A DNA stretch of 64,000 bases, taken from Ceratothoa steindachneri (lineage: Eukaryota; Arthropoda; Malacostraca; Isopoda; Cymothoidae). This document shows, in pieces, positions 11,217 to 24,029 of this stretch; positions within the stretch are counted from its first letter, which is position 1, and the number at the start of each line of letters is the position of its first letter. The notes beneath the pieces were generated by a model that was not told the DNA's origin, did not search any database, and worked only from the letters and a program-made list of their open reading frames with translations. The DNA is taken from NCBI GenBank assembly GCA_963969495.1, contig OZ018324.1, forward strand, positions 161,930,495 to 161,994,494, given 5' to 3'. The position numbers were made by a program, and so were the translations under genes.

Positions 11217-11474
11217 GAATTATTTTAGTTATTAATAAAATAAATAAAAGAGTCAATCAAGATAGAAGGAGAACATCAAAGAAAGTGACGAGGAAATTGT
11301 TGCGACGCTCAATATGGGATTTTCAATCAATGTTTCTCCGAGAAAATTGAGACAGTTTGAATCCTAATAATGATACGATACAGCCAAATGATTTATTATT
11401 AATTAAAATAAGGAAAGAATTAGGGCAATTATAAATGGATTAAATTCAGTAGGGGAGTGGTGAAGCCATTGCCT

Positions 11475-11475
<1 letters not shown>

Positions 11476-11554
<79 letters not shown>
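11476..11554. repeat. (AT)n microsatellite inside the candidate LTR
   Basis: A TA array with one AA interruption. The corresponding region of the partner repeat at 18570 lacks it. Confidence 0.95.
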
Positions 11555-11837
11555 AAACCATGGACACAGACATACATACACACACATTCTGGAATACCAT
11601 CTTTTCTCAGGCTAAAATATTCGGACTGACATTGATTTTGCCTTTGATCACATTATCTTCTTTCTACATCACAACAACCTCTTTCACACAGAAGAGTCAT
11701 TTAACAATTTCGTTTTACTTGTTCATTAACGGCAATCTGATAGGCTGAAATCCTATAAACATTTCCTAAATTTTCTCCAGAATTTATTATCAATCCTTTT
11801 CTCACCATCCTCCTATAAATTCCTTTGAGTCTACTCT

Positions 11838-11838
<1 letters not shown>

Positions 11839-11908
<70 letters not shown>
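11839..11908. repeat. (CT)n(AT)n compound microsatellite inside the candidate LTR
   Basis: About 18 CT units pass directly into about 17 AT units. The partner repeat has only CTCTCTCT at the equivalent place (about 18818-18826). Confidence 0.95.
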
Positions 11909-11911
<3 letters not shown>

Positions 11912-12739
11912 ACACACATCAACGAAGATTTACTTCAGACAAAGAAACTCCCCAGAAACCCCATTGGTCACGCTCCACTTTATCTCCACATTTTAAACAA
12001 TCGGACATTATACGACATTACTTATACAATCGATCAAATCACTTCAGGAAGCAAAAGTCTCTTCATCCGCATTCACATTTTCTCCTTCCACCATAAAAGG
12101 GATTTAGACTCACGGACTACAATCACTCATCCTGATAAACGTCAAGTTCAAAGTAAAGGTATTTTTATCGACTTGTTTATTTATCCAAATACGAACTTGG
12201 ATTCATATAGCATATAAGAAATATTTGTTCCAACTTGGAACTGGTGACCGCCGCCACAATCGATACACTTCTCTCGCTACAAGGAAAATTGCCTAGTTCG
12301 GCGCAGATCCGTTTCGACGCAAAACCCGTTTTGGCGCAGACCATTTTTGGCGCAGATCCTGTTCGGAGCAGACATTGTTAATTTTTTAAAGTCAAACAGA
12401 TCTACTTAAGAGCGACGGAGTTCGCTCAGGTTCAAACATACTCAAAAACTATTGGACCGATTTCTACCAAATTTAGTGGTCCACTAGAACATTAGCCTAG
12501 AAGTAAACTATTAGTTTTTTGGCCAAGATAAATTAGTGGAGATTATGTAATCGCTAACAAATTTTAATTTGTTTGTTCACAAAATTGCACGAAAACTAAT
12601 TTCCCAATATAGAAATGAAGCATATTTAACGCCTATTAGGATATTGCTAGTGCTATATATTAGATTGCTACACTAAGCCTTCCTAATACGTGAAATAACT
12701 AAATGTTGGAAATTTATTAAATCTGTGGAATTTTTTTTA

Positions 12740-13430
<691 letters not shown>

Positions 13431-15846
13431 TCTCACAGAAACTAGGGCCTTATTAGATATGTACGTCACACACCAAAAAAACATGACTTTAAAAAATGAA
13501 CACGATTCCTAATTGTGAGAAATTCCTCTTAAATATTCAGTGCAGGGAATAATTATCTCAAAATTTCGCACCAGTCTGCGAATCCCTTCATTTGCATCCC
13601 CAACTTCCTCAAGGGAGGATCACGGCCTGCAACAAGTTTTTCCTAATAAAGGTCTCTTCCTCTTTGTACTTTACGCAAACAGTCAATAAATAATATATTT
13701 AACGATTTCTTAGTTTTGAAGATGAATTCTAATTTACAGGAATTTTTTCTTTCACATCTATAAAATTTTGTTTCCTTGTTTACACTATATCTATCAAAGA
13801 CAAATAAAACCACCGCTTTCAAGTTTTGGCTTTTCACGTTCTGATTATTATATTCGCTGCCATATTTAGGGCCTAGGAAAGGTTGAATTAGTGAAGTAGC
13901 TGAACTTTTTATAGAATTTACTCACTTGAAGTTATAAATGTGAAACTCATAAAAGCGGAATTGTATGTGAGTTCTGAATATCTAAAAAGTTCGGAAAGAT
14001 TGATTGTAGGCAAGCCAGGTTCATCAACTCGAAAGATGTCTAAGACACAACTATATTTAAAAGTAAATAACATTTTATATTTATTCACTTCACTGCTGGA
14101 AGAATATAATCGTACATTCTTTGTTAAATTTTATGGTTCCAAGAGTTTACATCCTGATGCTGGAAAAGGAGCCATTAGTAAAATCCCCTCAAATCTCTTC
14201 CCCATAAATATTTAGAAATATGGGTCGCATACTTTTTTTGAAACCAGGCCTGGCCATTTTTTAGGGCATAGTAAACATAGTTTATTTGCGATCTCCATCA
14301 AAAAGTGATTTAATTTAGTCAGTCTAAAATAATCCATATATCCCATAAATATTTATAACAGGTCAACCGTTATCCTAAAGAAAAAAATCCTTGATGTATT
14401 GCCATTTTACAAGGCTTTGGGGGTTGTTATTTAAAATTTACAACCCTATTTATAATTTATCTTCTTATCTTTTTAAAATTTTTGTTAAGACCTTGGTATT
14501 CCATATTATAAAATTTCCATTGTGTGTGATCCTCCCAAGGCTCTCATAAATATTCAGCTGCAACCATTATCCTAAGGCCAAAATACTGTTCCCCAAAGTT
14601 TCATTTGTCCTTTCACTCTCAAATGATATATTGCTTTCGTCTTAATTATTTTTCCCGCAGGGCTAAAAGATAATTAATTCCTCTATGTAAAAGTAAAGAG
14701 TAATTTCAAACCACTTTTCAGATATTCCCCAAGAATTTAGTTCAGCAAAAAGATATTACTAATAGAAAGCAAATTTCCATCAATGGAACCCATTCCCATT
14801 ATTTCAAAATACTTAATCCTATAAAACTGGATATTCTAACCAGATCTTAGTAAAATACTACTCTTTTCCTTCTAGGCTAAGGTTCTAGTGCTCCGCCAAA
14901 TTTGATATAAATTAGGTAATTAATTTTCGTGAAATTTTGTAAACAAACAAATTAAAACATGTTGGTGATTACATAATTTCCACAAGGTTACTTTGCCAAG
15001 AAAAAGATTTTAAATATTTAGAAATTCAATATTAACGTTTGTATCTTTAAAGATAGAATTTTTAATTAAAAAAATAATGAGGAAAATATTTCCTAACCAA
15101 ATAAAACCGGACCTTGGTCAAAAACTGGTTGCTTTATTCTAGACTAAGGCTCTAGTGTTCAACCATATAGAGTAGAAATCATTAATTAATTTTCCTTCAA
15201 AATTTTAAACAAAGAAAATAAACCTGTGGTAACTACATAATCTCTACCAAGTTACCTTGAGCAATAAAAGCTCTTCCAGGTATTTAGACACTCAACATTA
15301 ACACTTGCAGCTTCAAAGATACAATTTTAGTTAATAAATTATTAAGTAAAAAAATACCCAACCGGATCTTGGTCAAAAACTTATAGTTTATTTCTAGGCT
15401 AAGGCTCTAGTACTCCACCAAATTTGTAGAAATCAATCTACTAGTTATTGAGTAAGTTTGAACATGAACGAAGGCCTTCGATCACATAATTTACGACTTC
15501 CTTGTCAGAGGTTTCTAACACTAACCTTTCGTTTCAAGATTTTTTTTTTAAAAAGTTGATTTTTAACCAGGTGTCCGCCGAACAGGGTCTGCACCGAATA
15601 GGGTCTACACCGAATAGGGTCTGCACCGAAAATGGTCCGTGCCGAAACAGGACTGCGACGAAACTCGCGCCTAAACGTCCTAGACCATGCTACAAGTTGT
15701 GACCCAGGAGTGACTTCAAGCGTACTTCATTATCTGGAGGGACCTCAAACATCATTATCATCTAGCGGAGTGATTTCAAGCAACTCGCGTGATCTCAAAG
15801 GGCAAACAAAAGCACAACCAAGGCCAGCAAGACACCTTCTTCGAAA

Positions 15847-16380
15847 ATGGACAACGCCGATAATTTCAATAAGGTAAACACAATTTCTGCCATCTCCCTA
15901 ACAGAGTTCCAAAGCTCGTACCCACAATCCCGGTTTACCCAAATTGAGTTGTTATTAACCTCGACCGCATTACCAGCGACGCCCACAAGTTAAAATCACT
16001 TATAAGGGCACTTCCTAATACGGTGATAGATAGCATTTCACCTCTCTTAAAGAACCCTGCTACCTTCTCTTACCCTTCTCGCCGGTACGCTATCCCAGAA
16101 AATATACCTCCACCACTCCTAAAGAAATGGAGATGTTAGCCCGTAAGTCCGAACTCTCCAATCTTGCATCCGATGAATTATTGCGGATATTACGTGACAC
16201 TCTGGGAAACAATGTGAATCATTACTTTCTTCGGGAATCCTTTGTCCGACGGCTCGTACCCCACATCAAGAGGCCCACGAGATTGTGTGGTTCCCACCCT
16301 TGTTTACACGTCACTGATACAAAAACACGTGAGCAAATAACCTTAATCTTTGCCAATTCATTTTTTTTAAAAGTCAGATG
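15847..16380 (+). pseudogene. Ty3/Gypsy-like gag (degenerate)
   Basis: A reading from ATG at 15847 gives MDNADNFNKVNTISAI and SRFTQIELLL, similar to the start of arthropod Gypsy gag with its F-x-Q-x-E block. After frame changes come IRALPNTVIDSISPLL and RYAIPENI. At 16127-16381 comes LASDELLRILRDTLGNNV followed by LRESFVRRL, matching the conserved gag block P-S-x-L-L-R-x-M-R-x-L-L-G ... LRELFLQRLP. No CCHC knuckle is seen. The protein would form the retrotransposon capsid. It is broken by frameshifts. Confidence 0.65.
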
Positions 16381-17460
16381 ACAGCTATCGCATTACTTCT
16401 GAATATAGGCGACTTAATTCTGTGACTGCTAGAGACAAATAGCCCTTGCCTTATCTTACCGACTTCACGGCAAAACTCCAAAACTGTATTAATTTCTCTA
16501 AGGTTGACCTTAAAGATGCATTTTTTAAATTCATGTAGACCATGCACCCATTGAGACGACTGCTATGACAACTCCCATAGGGTTTATGAATACTTGGTGG
16601 TCTTACTTCAGGGAATGTCAAACTAATCACAAACATTTCAAAGGTATATCAATCATGTTTTTGGTGATTTGGATTTAGTTTTCTCATATGTAGACGACTT
16701 ACTCAGAGCCAGTGAAGACGAAACTCAGCATTTGCAACATCTCGAACAGCTCCTTTAAACATTAAAATCACACGGACTACAGAGTTGATTCATAAGCATA
16801 TCTCCCTAACGGGATAAACTCACTGCTATTAAAGATTATCTTGCCTCCAAAACGCTGCACGAATTGCAGAGATTAATGGGTTTGGTGATTTTTTGCGGAG
16901 ATTAATTCATTCGAAAAGCAGCTATAGCCTTGATTCAACTAACAAAATTATTTAAAGGTGCCCATAAACATCGTCCCAATTTAGTTTTAAAATGGAAAAG
17001 CCAGGGGCAAGAGGCATTCGATGCCATAAAACAGGACATCATCAATACTTCCCTTTTGGCACACACACACCCAAAGCGATACTGCCCATTACTTCTCATT
17101 AATGACGCTTCTAATCTGGGCCTTGGTACCGACCTTCAGCAATATTATGGAAATAGGTGGGAGGTTCTAGGCTTCTTTAGCAAAATTTTACGTGGCATTG
17201 AATTAAAACATAGTATATTCCCTAAAAAATTGACCGCAATTCATCTTGCATCAAGCACTTTTATTAGCTACTTGACGAAACAAGTTTTTTCGTGCTCACA
17301 AATTTTAAAGCCATAATTGGTGCTGTTGAATCCCACAACACAGTCCTAAGGAAGCCCCTTCATTTGAATTCATTTCACAATACACAAATGTCATTCATTA
17401 TATACCACGGAAGGATAATCCTAGTAACCCCAACTTTCGAGCCCCCATCATCAATTGCAA
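16381..17460 (+). pseudogene. Ty3/Gypsy-like pol: RT and RNase H (degenerate)
   Basis: Readings show SEYRRLNSVTARDK, PYLTDFTAKLQ, FSKVDLKDAFF (motif A with catalytic Asp), then YVDDLLRASEDETQHLQHL (YxDD box retained, about 16687-16745) and LHELQRLMGL. From 16930 come FKGAHKHRPNLVLKWKSQGQ, then INDASNLGLGTDLQQ (RNase H first Asp), FFSKILRGIELKHSIFPKKL and the remnant of the FTDHK block, ending SFIIYHGRIILVTPTF. This is the common arthropod Gypsy RT-RNase H arrangement. Several stops and frameshifts are present. Confidence 0.85.
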
Positions 17461-17960
17461 CATGCAATCTGCTACACATACACAAACAACATCAAGATTT
17501 CAGCATTTCTGATGACTTGTTTGTCACTAGAAACACAGATCCTTTACAACACAAAACCATACAACGACATCAGAAAACAATTAACTCACTTGCCCCAATA
17601 AGTTCCAGGCTTATTTTGAAACAAGATTCTTATATTCCAAAGGAGCTTGATACTTGCACTATGTTTTTTTCTAAATACACACAGATTCGCTCCATACAAT
17701 GGCACATATAAGATCATAAAAGGGACATCAACATTGATATACTCTCTAATGACCCACTGACCTCTTTAAGGCACACATCTGCAATATCAAACCCGCACAT
17801 TTTGATCCCCCCACAAATTCTACGGCAAATGGTACCTTTAATTCTTCAGTACCAGCCCATGTCACTCTTCCCCTCAAACGTCTAACACACCCCCTTACAT
17901 GGAATCTGAGAAACAACACCATCCGCCTCATACTACCTCGCACACGCTGAATCTTATACT
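17461..17960 (+). pseudogene. Gypsy-like pol C-terminal remnant; integrase core not found
   Basis: The frame 17292-17711 runs on from the RNase H into unrecognised sequence. Near 17760-17945 a reading with NSTANGTFNSSVPAHVTLP, KRLTHPLTW and NNTIRLILPR resembles the tail after integrase in this Gypsy group. The zinc finger and DDE core of integrase are absent, so an internal deletion is likely. Confidence 0.4.
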
Positions 17961-18559
17961 ATGAGCAAATTGATTTCCTTAACCATTTATCAATATTTTT
18001 ATGTTTTAACCAATCCACGTACTTTTTAAATTTTATGGTGATTTGATAAGTGAGACGAATTATTTTCGATGACAAACGACTTTTAAATTCTTTTGTGCAC
18101 TTTCTCATTATATCTTTATAAGACAAAAATTCCTTCTCCCTAAATCAATTCATTTTTCTCCTTCGACTTTCAGACTGAATTGACTCATATACATTTATGT
18201 GACTTACAGTTGAACAAAAATTACTTTAGACCATCGAGTTTCAAAATGTATCGGTTAATATTTTAAAATGTAATATTTAAATTTCATCATGAAAATACGG
18301 TCTTAATTATTGCACACTATGTATATATTTGATTTAATTATTCCTTATAACTATTTCCAATCATTAATTTAATTTAATGATATTTGATGTATCTTCATTA
18401 TTATTTTTTTCTCACTTGATTAATTCAGATTGAATTAAATTATTATTTCGAATCGAATATTTTTAATTATTGCTACTTTCATTTTATTTCATAATTTTAT
18501 ATTTTATATGTAATAACAGAAATTTAACCATATTTGTTAATTCAGAAGGCTGGGTGATT

Positions 18560-18830
18560 TGTGGTGACCCATTTATACACACTCTCTTTTCCTAGGCTCA
18601 AATTCCGACCATTGATTCTGTCTTTTGTGACATTATCTTCCTTCTATATCACATAAATCTTGCTTCACACAGAAGTCATTTAACCATTCCGTTCTATTTG
18701 TTCATTAACGCCAAATTACTAGACTTAAATCCTATAAATATTCCCCAAACTTTCTCCCAACTTTATTATCAATCCTTTTCTCACCATCCTCCCATAATTT
18801 GCTTTTTCGGTCGGCTTTGCTCTCTCTAAA
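18560..18830 (+). repeat. candidate 3' LTR of the Gypsy-like element
   Basis: It starts TGTGGTGACCCATTTATACA, a plausible LTR start. 18580-18820 aligns with 11572-11838. Similarity fades after the CTCTCTCT near 18820, possibly because the element is old. The preceding 17961-18559 is AT-rich with no gene seen. Confidence 0.5.
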
Positions 18831-19564
18831 ATCTTTTATCCTTACTTTTCTTTTCCTTTTAAATAGATACAAAAGCCTACTTGAGTTAACGAAGAAAATA
18901 ATTAACCCTTACAAAATAACATTAAATTGGTCAACTATGAATGACTCAAATGAGTGCGTTCACTCTTTTACATTAACAAAATGGTATATTATAATGTGGA
19001 TGCTCTTTATTTGTCTAATATCTATTAATTATACAGCGAGCCAAACAAGTTTATAGGCAGGCTCAATACTGTAATAACTTCTAATGAATAAGAATTGCTC
19101 ACTTTTTCTTACAGATCTGACAGTAATTATCGGTACTCGTCATTGATCTTGTAGTATTTGCATGTTGTTAACCTTAGTTTGACGCTTGCATGGAACTCAC
19201 AAGGATAAGGAAGAAAAAAACAGCAAAAAAAACGGTTATTTGACCACATTGCCTATTCAAAGATTTCCAAATTGATATAGCGTAGGGAATAAGCAGTCCT
19301 CAGACAACAATTGTTCATTCGGACATCCACCTTTAGGGAAATTTAGGGAAAAGTGTTTAACGAGTTGACGCTGACCATTATAATACATCATAAAATGCAC
19401 CAAAGTGATCATTTTATTCCATATTAAAATATTGCTACGGGTGAGGTAGCTCGCTAGTACGAACATGGATTCAACCACTAAATTACTTAGTAGAGTTGTC
19501 TGAACACCACAGATCTCTTAGATTTTGAATGATACCAGATGACTGTAAGAAAGATAATTGCAAT
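18831..19564. other. no recognised gene
   Basis: AT-rich DNA that may include the decayed end of the 3' LTR. I see no coding similarity on either strand. Confidence 0.4.
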
Positions 19565-19581
19565 AGCAATTAGCTTTTGTA

Positions 19582-19618
19582 CAGTCAGGTAAATCTTGTT
19601 TGACAAGATTTACCTGAC
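19582..19618. repeat. short near-perfect palindrome built from LINE-like sequence
   Basis: AGTCAGGTAAATCTTGT and its reverse complement ACAAGATTTACCTGACT are separated by three bases. A third, partly matching copy (AGGTTAATCTTGTTTGACAA) follows as part of the LINE RT coding sequence at about 19632-19651. This suggests local inverted duplication of LINE DNA. Confidence 0.75.
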
Positions 19619-19809
19619 TATGAATTCAGGTCAGGTTAATCTTGTTTGACAAATCTGCTGGAATTTCTAAATTATGTCACAGGACAATTGAATAAAGGAA
19701 CTGTCATAGATGAAGTTTACTTAGATTCTAATAAGTCTTTTTATAAGCTCCGTCACAAATTGAAAATGTATGGAGTTTCTGGTAATGTTTGCAATTGGGT
19801 GGCAGAGTG

Positions 19810-20111
19810 TGTAGAGGGACCCACTAAAATAGTAATATTTCCTCCCTCCCCTAAGATATTTTGGACAAGTCGCCCTCCCCTCCGAAGTTCGTCGGGTGAC
19901 CTCTTGAGGACATGAAGCCCGCGCATCTGACTAAATCTACACCCGTGAGTAATCAAGGTCACCCAGCCCCCCCTCCCATCAAGTTCGCCCCGCTTTACTC
20001 TCGAGGTTCAAATGAACTGAATCTCTCACACCCCCAATCTCCCATTATAATCATTTAATTAATAACCCTGTTTATCCAATCAGTATTCGGAACCTAATTC
20101 CGCCTTATTCT

Positions 20112-20185
<74 letters not shown>

Positions 20186-20366
20186 GTACCCTTTATCCAG
20201 TGTATATTAAAATTTATTTTGTCGTTGTGTTTGGAATATTCCTTGGTCACGGAGCTGCAATTAACTATTCAAATCGCAGTCTTAGAACAATAACCTTTGT
20301 TGCCTTGCTTAACCAACTTTAGAGCCTGTGTGCGTATATTCCCGTACACTTGGCCATACTTTGACA
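19810..20366. mobile_element. solo LTR with 5-bp target site duplication
   Basis: The insert starts TGTAGAGGGACCC and ends ACTTTGACA (canonical TG...CA). It is flanked by GAGTG on both sides (19805-19809 and 20367-20371). Its 557 bp include a (TA)n array at 20114-20182 and no coding sequence. The clean duplication and the restored LINE reading frame make this a well-defined solo LTR, the usual product of recombination between two LTRs. Confidence 0.85.
20114..20182. repeat. (AT)n microsatellite inside the solo LTR
   Basis: A pure TA array of about 68 bases. Confidence 0.97.
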
Positions 20367-20508
20367 GAGTGGTTAAAGAATAGAAATTAGAGGGTAGTAC
20401 TAAACGGAGAAAAAGTGCAATAGTTGATTGTTCTTAGTGCGGTATCTCAAGGCTCTGTTTTGGGCCCATTATTATTCTTAGTTTACATTAATGACCTAGA
20501 GATAGGTG

Positions 20509-22269
20509 TTAACCCTGGAACACAAACGCTCGTTTTTTGTCACATGAACACAAACCCCCGGGAGAATTTCTCTCGGTTTTGGAAAATTTTCATAAAATAA
20601 TTTCTTTCAATTACTGTTTATTACAAATGATACAACGAAAATATGACTTCTTTTCTTTAGTTTAAGCACCATTAAAGTTAATTTGAACTTTAAAATAATA
20701 ATGTTATTTATGTTTAAAAAATGTAAATTTTGCAATATGACTAAACCTAAATATTCATAAAAAATTACTGGCGCGAAGGATATCTCCGGTTTTATGCTGA
20801 CAAAGAGGTTGTAGAAGCATGCTCTGTGTGAGTCTCATCCCTCTACCACTACTGGGGGTTGTATGGGAGACACAAAAAAAGAAAAAGGGTATATTTTCGG
20901 TAGTCCCCTGTAGAAGTCTAAATACCCCATACATTAGTGTATATATAAATACACCGACACAGCTGCGTGTCCCTCCTTTATTCCAAATCTGCCTTTCGCA
21001 TCGAATCTCCATAGCCCCTTTTCGCGCCGTCATAAACCTGAAGCTTGAGATGAGGAAAGCTCGGATGACGGCGAGGCGTAAATATTTCGCTTGTCCTGGC
21101 AGCAAACAAAAGATCTTTGGCACGACGATATGGATTTTATGAGAATTCAGTGCTCTCTCTTGATTTTAGCTCATGAGGGAAATAAAAGGGAAAATTCTCC
21201 CTGGAGTTAGCCAGAAGATCTTGGACCTACGTTGTGTGTGAAGCTAGTCCCACAAAGGAAACAGTTCGGCCGTTGCAAGAAAGAAACTTCGGGGAATTGG
21301 TTGTTGCTGTCACGGTACTTGTAGGTGCCAAACTTCTCGTAGACCCACCTCTTCAGTGTCAGGGGTCACACAGGACCTCCCTCTGCGGATTACCCTAGAC
21401 GCATCTAGGTGTTCATTTTGGCTACCCACTCCAGGAGCCAATAATCGGAACGGACACTTCGAGAAGAAAAATTCCGATTTGAGTCGCAGTTTGACTCGCT
21501 TTCGCGATCAGGCCTAGGATCATTACATCAGGACACCTGTCTAGGATTACCCACACATTCAATAACCTCGGACGACCGGACTAAGTAGAACATCATCAGA
21601 ATAAGAAGACATTCACCGTCACCCTTCAAATACTTACGAACTCCAAGATATCGTTAAAGTGAATTATCCCCCTCCTCTAACTTAACCAGTTTAACTGTTA
21701 ACTAGAATTTTCATCCTGAGCGCATAACCTCGATTATTTCAAGTGATTAATTCAGTGCTTAATTCCATAATATTATTCAATTCATTCTGTCGGTGCAATT
21801 AAGACGCAAGCATCCTAGTACGTAGAATTCAAATGTAATCCCCACGACATTTTGTAGACTTACTTATTCAGTGCAAAGATTAATTCTATTTATACGTATA
21901 TACGCTGTTTCTTAATTTTAATTCATGTATATTAAAGATTACTTTTGTATATGTGTGTTCAACTATTTTGGACGATCCTTTGGCAATTAATAAGCAATCC
22001 ATTCGGCTTAATTCTCAATATTTCACCGGTCCACCCATGACTGACCTTTACTGAGTGGAGAACCCACTCAGAGGATCATCATCTTAGTTCAGATGAAAAG
22101 GGTACGCACTGGGGTTATTCTTATTCACCGGAAGTGGCTATGGTAGGTGTATTGGCTATACTCCACCTCCACTTTACCTTGGTGCGGGATTATAATATAT
22201 GCCAAGGAAGTGGGACTGGAATTACCCACTCACTCAACCTCGACATCCTCTTACCCTCCACTCATTTTT
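20509..22269. other. no recognised gene; possible DNA-transposon end and LTR-like DNA
   Basis: The stretch begins TTAACCCTGGAACACAAACG at the point where LINE similarity stops, which resembles the TTAA-flanked start of piggyBac-like elements. I did not find a clear matching right end. 21357-22087 begins TGTCAGGGGTCAC and is flanked by TTCAG on both sides, but ends in TTAG rather than CA. Open frames at 20755-21142 resemble nothing I know. Confidence 0.3.
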
Positions 22270-23160
22270 TAAAGAATTTTACCAGGGCAGCCTCGTCCTT
22301 TTCGTCCACCACTAGTAGCAGAGAGAGTGGCAGTGGCAGCAGCCGAGGTTTTGGTTGTGATAGGATTCATAGCAAAATCATTAAGACTAAGAGTATACCT
22401 TGTCACACGGACACGATTGAAAGGTCCAGGTAATACACTATGTAACGAATACCGATTGTTGTTAAAAAACTTTAAATAAAACACTAATTGCGCCAACTTG
22501 CCGGTGCTGGTACAAATTAAGGGAAAGCTCAAGAGAGAACTTAATAGAATTTAAAGCTCTATCCAGCAATGTCAAATGGGAGTTGGCTCCAGACATCCAA
22601 ACAGGAGCACAGTACTCAAAATGAGGCAAGATGAAAGCATAAAAATATTTTATTACTGTAGAGTCACGACCAAAGGTTTTCAAGCATTTTCGAAGAAAGC
22701 CCGTTTTCTGGGCAATTGGATAAGATAAGAAACGGATGTGCTTCTCAAAAGTAAGCTTAGAGTCAAAAAATACCCCCAACAAACGCAAACTAGAAATTTC
22801 CTCAGCATGTTCACTAGAAAAATGCAACCAGGAATGAGGTTGATCCAATACACGGGATCTGTTGATAGTAATAGAATACGTTTTGCTAGCATTAAGTTTC
22901 ATGCTCCAAAGTTGACATCAATAAGTGATCCTAGCCAAATTTCGGTTCAAGGACGCAGCAATTTCATCTTTGTTACTAGGAGAGTTAACAGAGGAGTAAA
23001 GTATCAGCATAAAATATAAGGTTATTTTCAAGATCAGAGCCCATATTAGAAGTAAAAATAATAAAAAACTAAGGACCAAGGACACTACCTTGAGGAACAC
23101 CAGAAACAACAATCACTGAAGCAGAAGAGATTCCATCAACAATTACAGACTGGAACTATT
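22270..23160 (-). pseudogene. Jockey/CR1-like LINE reverse transcriptase, C-terminal half
   Basis: Minus-strand readings give GVPQGSVLGP-like sequence near 23100, then FYADDTLLCS (YADD box retained, about 23010), NRNLARI and MKLNASKTYSITINRSRVLD (22902-22843). They continue with SLRLLGVFFDSKLTFEKHIR, ILPHFEYCAPVWMSGANSHL and LLDRALNSIKF. Then in another frame come LHSVLPGPFNRVRVTRYTL and SLNDFA. This LINE type is very common in decapod crustaceans. It is 5'-truncated near 23160 with frame changes at about 22950 and 22490. Its orientation is opposite to the surrounding LINE. Confidence 0.85.
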
Positions 23161-23800
23161 ATTTAAGAAGCTTGAACGATTCAAGTAAGGATAAGAGATC
23201 ATAGTGATGACAAGTAAATATAAGCTATCTCCAAAGTGATATAGCAAAAATAAGTCGTATCGAAGATGAAGCAGCAAAGATAAGCCATCTACAAAGGTAG
23301 TAGGTAAAGATTTAGGCGTAAATTAAGAAAAAGATAAAAACCCAACACAAATGGGGATTAGGTTAGGTTTTCTTTTATTTTAATATAACGCGTAAATCTT
23401 TACTCGGTCAGGTTATAAATGGCTTATCTTTGCTGGTTCATCTTAGATATGGTTTATCTTTATTAACTTAACCTAACTTTCAAAAGTCCATGTAATTATA
23501 ATTACTATTATACGGTTACTCAAATACAAACAACCTAGCTTACTTAACTACTAGTAGAGATGAGGAAACTCAGATTTCCTACTAAAAAAGAGCCACCTTT
23601 TTATTTTACTTTACATGGTCTGCTTAATCCTTGCAGGTCAGGACTACATTGGGGCAACTTCCTCACATATTGAATAAGCGGGATATGGAACGATCGACCT
23701 AAAGAGGTCGTTAATATTTCGAGTATTAGGTAATTTAAGGCTAGAATTTACCAAATGGTTAGATATATATATATATTTCCTCGGCACATTTAAGTATTGT
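23161..23800. other. no recognised gene
   Basis: AT-rich sequence with short repeats of the type AAAGATAAGCCATCT (about 23220-23300 and 23390-23470, inverted with respect to each other). Nothing coding is recognised. Confidence 0.4.
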
Positions 23801-24000
23801 NNNNNNNNNNNNNNNNNNNNNNNNNNNNNNNNNNNNNNNNNNNNNNNNNNNNNNNNNNNNNNNNNNNNNNNNNNNNNNNNNNNNNNNNNNNNNNNNNNNN
23901 NNNNNNNNNNNNNNNNNNNNNNNNNNNNNNNNNNNNNNNNNNNNNNNNNNNNNNNNNNNNNNNNNNNNNNNNNNNNNNNNNNNNNNNNNNNNNNNNNNNN
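23801..24000. other. assembly gap (200 N)
   Basis: Exactly 200 N. The real distance and content are unknown. Open frames across it are meaningless. Confidence 1.
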
Positions 24001-24029
24001 AAGACCGATTACACTTAAAAAAGGGAAAG

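Larger units (their letters stand above)
11456..12240 (+). repeat. candidate 5' LTR of a Ty3/Gypsy-like element
   Basis: 11572-11838 aligns in direct orientation with 18580-18820. Shared blocks include ACATTATCTTC, TTCACACAGAAG, TCATTTAAC, TTGTTCATTAACG, AAATCCTATAAA and TTATTATCAATCCTTTTCTC. The two copies flank gag-pol coding sequence (15847-17950). Just after this repeat, TTGGAACTGGTGACCGCCGC (12233-12252) resembles the LTR/primer-binding-site junction of arthropod Gypsy elements. The copy is swollen by (TA)n at 11476-11554 and (CT)n(AT)n at 11839-11908. The boundaries are approximate. Confidence 0.5.
19625..20508 (+). pseudogene. CR1-like LINE reverse transcriptase palm, split by a solo LTR
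   Basis: 19625-19809 reads FRSG-SCLTNLLEFLNYVTG, then VYLD-NKSF (motif A, degenerate), HKLKMYGVSGNVCNWVAE. After the solo LTR (19810-20366), the same frame resumes as WLKNRN-RVVLNGEK and VSQGSVLGPLLFLVYINDLE (motif B region, to 20508). Removing the LTR and one target copy restores the reading frame exactly across AE/WLKNRN. The downstream FADD block is not found; at 20509 the similarity ends at a TTAA. It lies on the same strand as the LINE pieces at 40-11058. Confidence 0.8.

Noticed and set aside
13940..14215. 91-codon open frame inside the inverted-repeat element as a possible transposase
   Set aside because: No transposase motif or known similarity; AT-rich and near chance length.
21357..22087. 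Possible solo LTR starting TGTCAGGGGTCAC, flanked by TTCAG on both sides
   Set aside because: The right end is TTAG rather than CA, and a 5-base match by chance over this distance is likely; not called as an element.
23644..23790. Minus-strand reading with LPNTRNINDLFRSIVPYPAY as a possible LINE C-terminus
   Set aside because: Too short and next to the N gap; I could not match it to a family with confidence.
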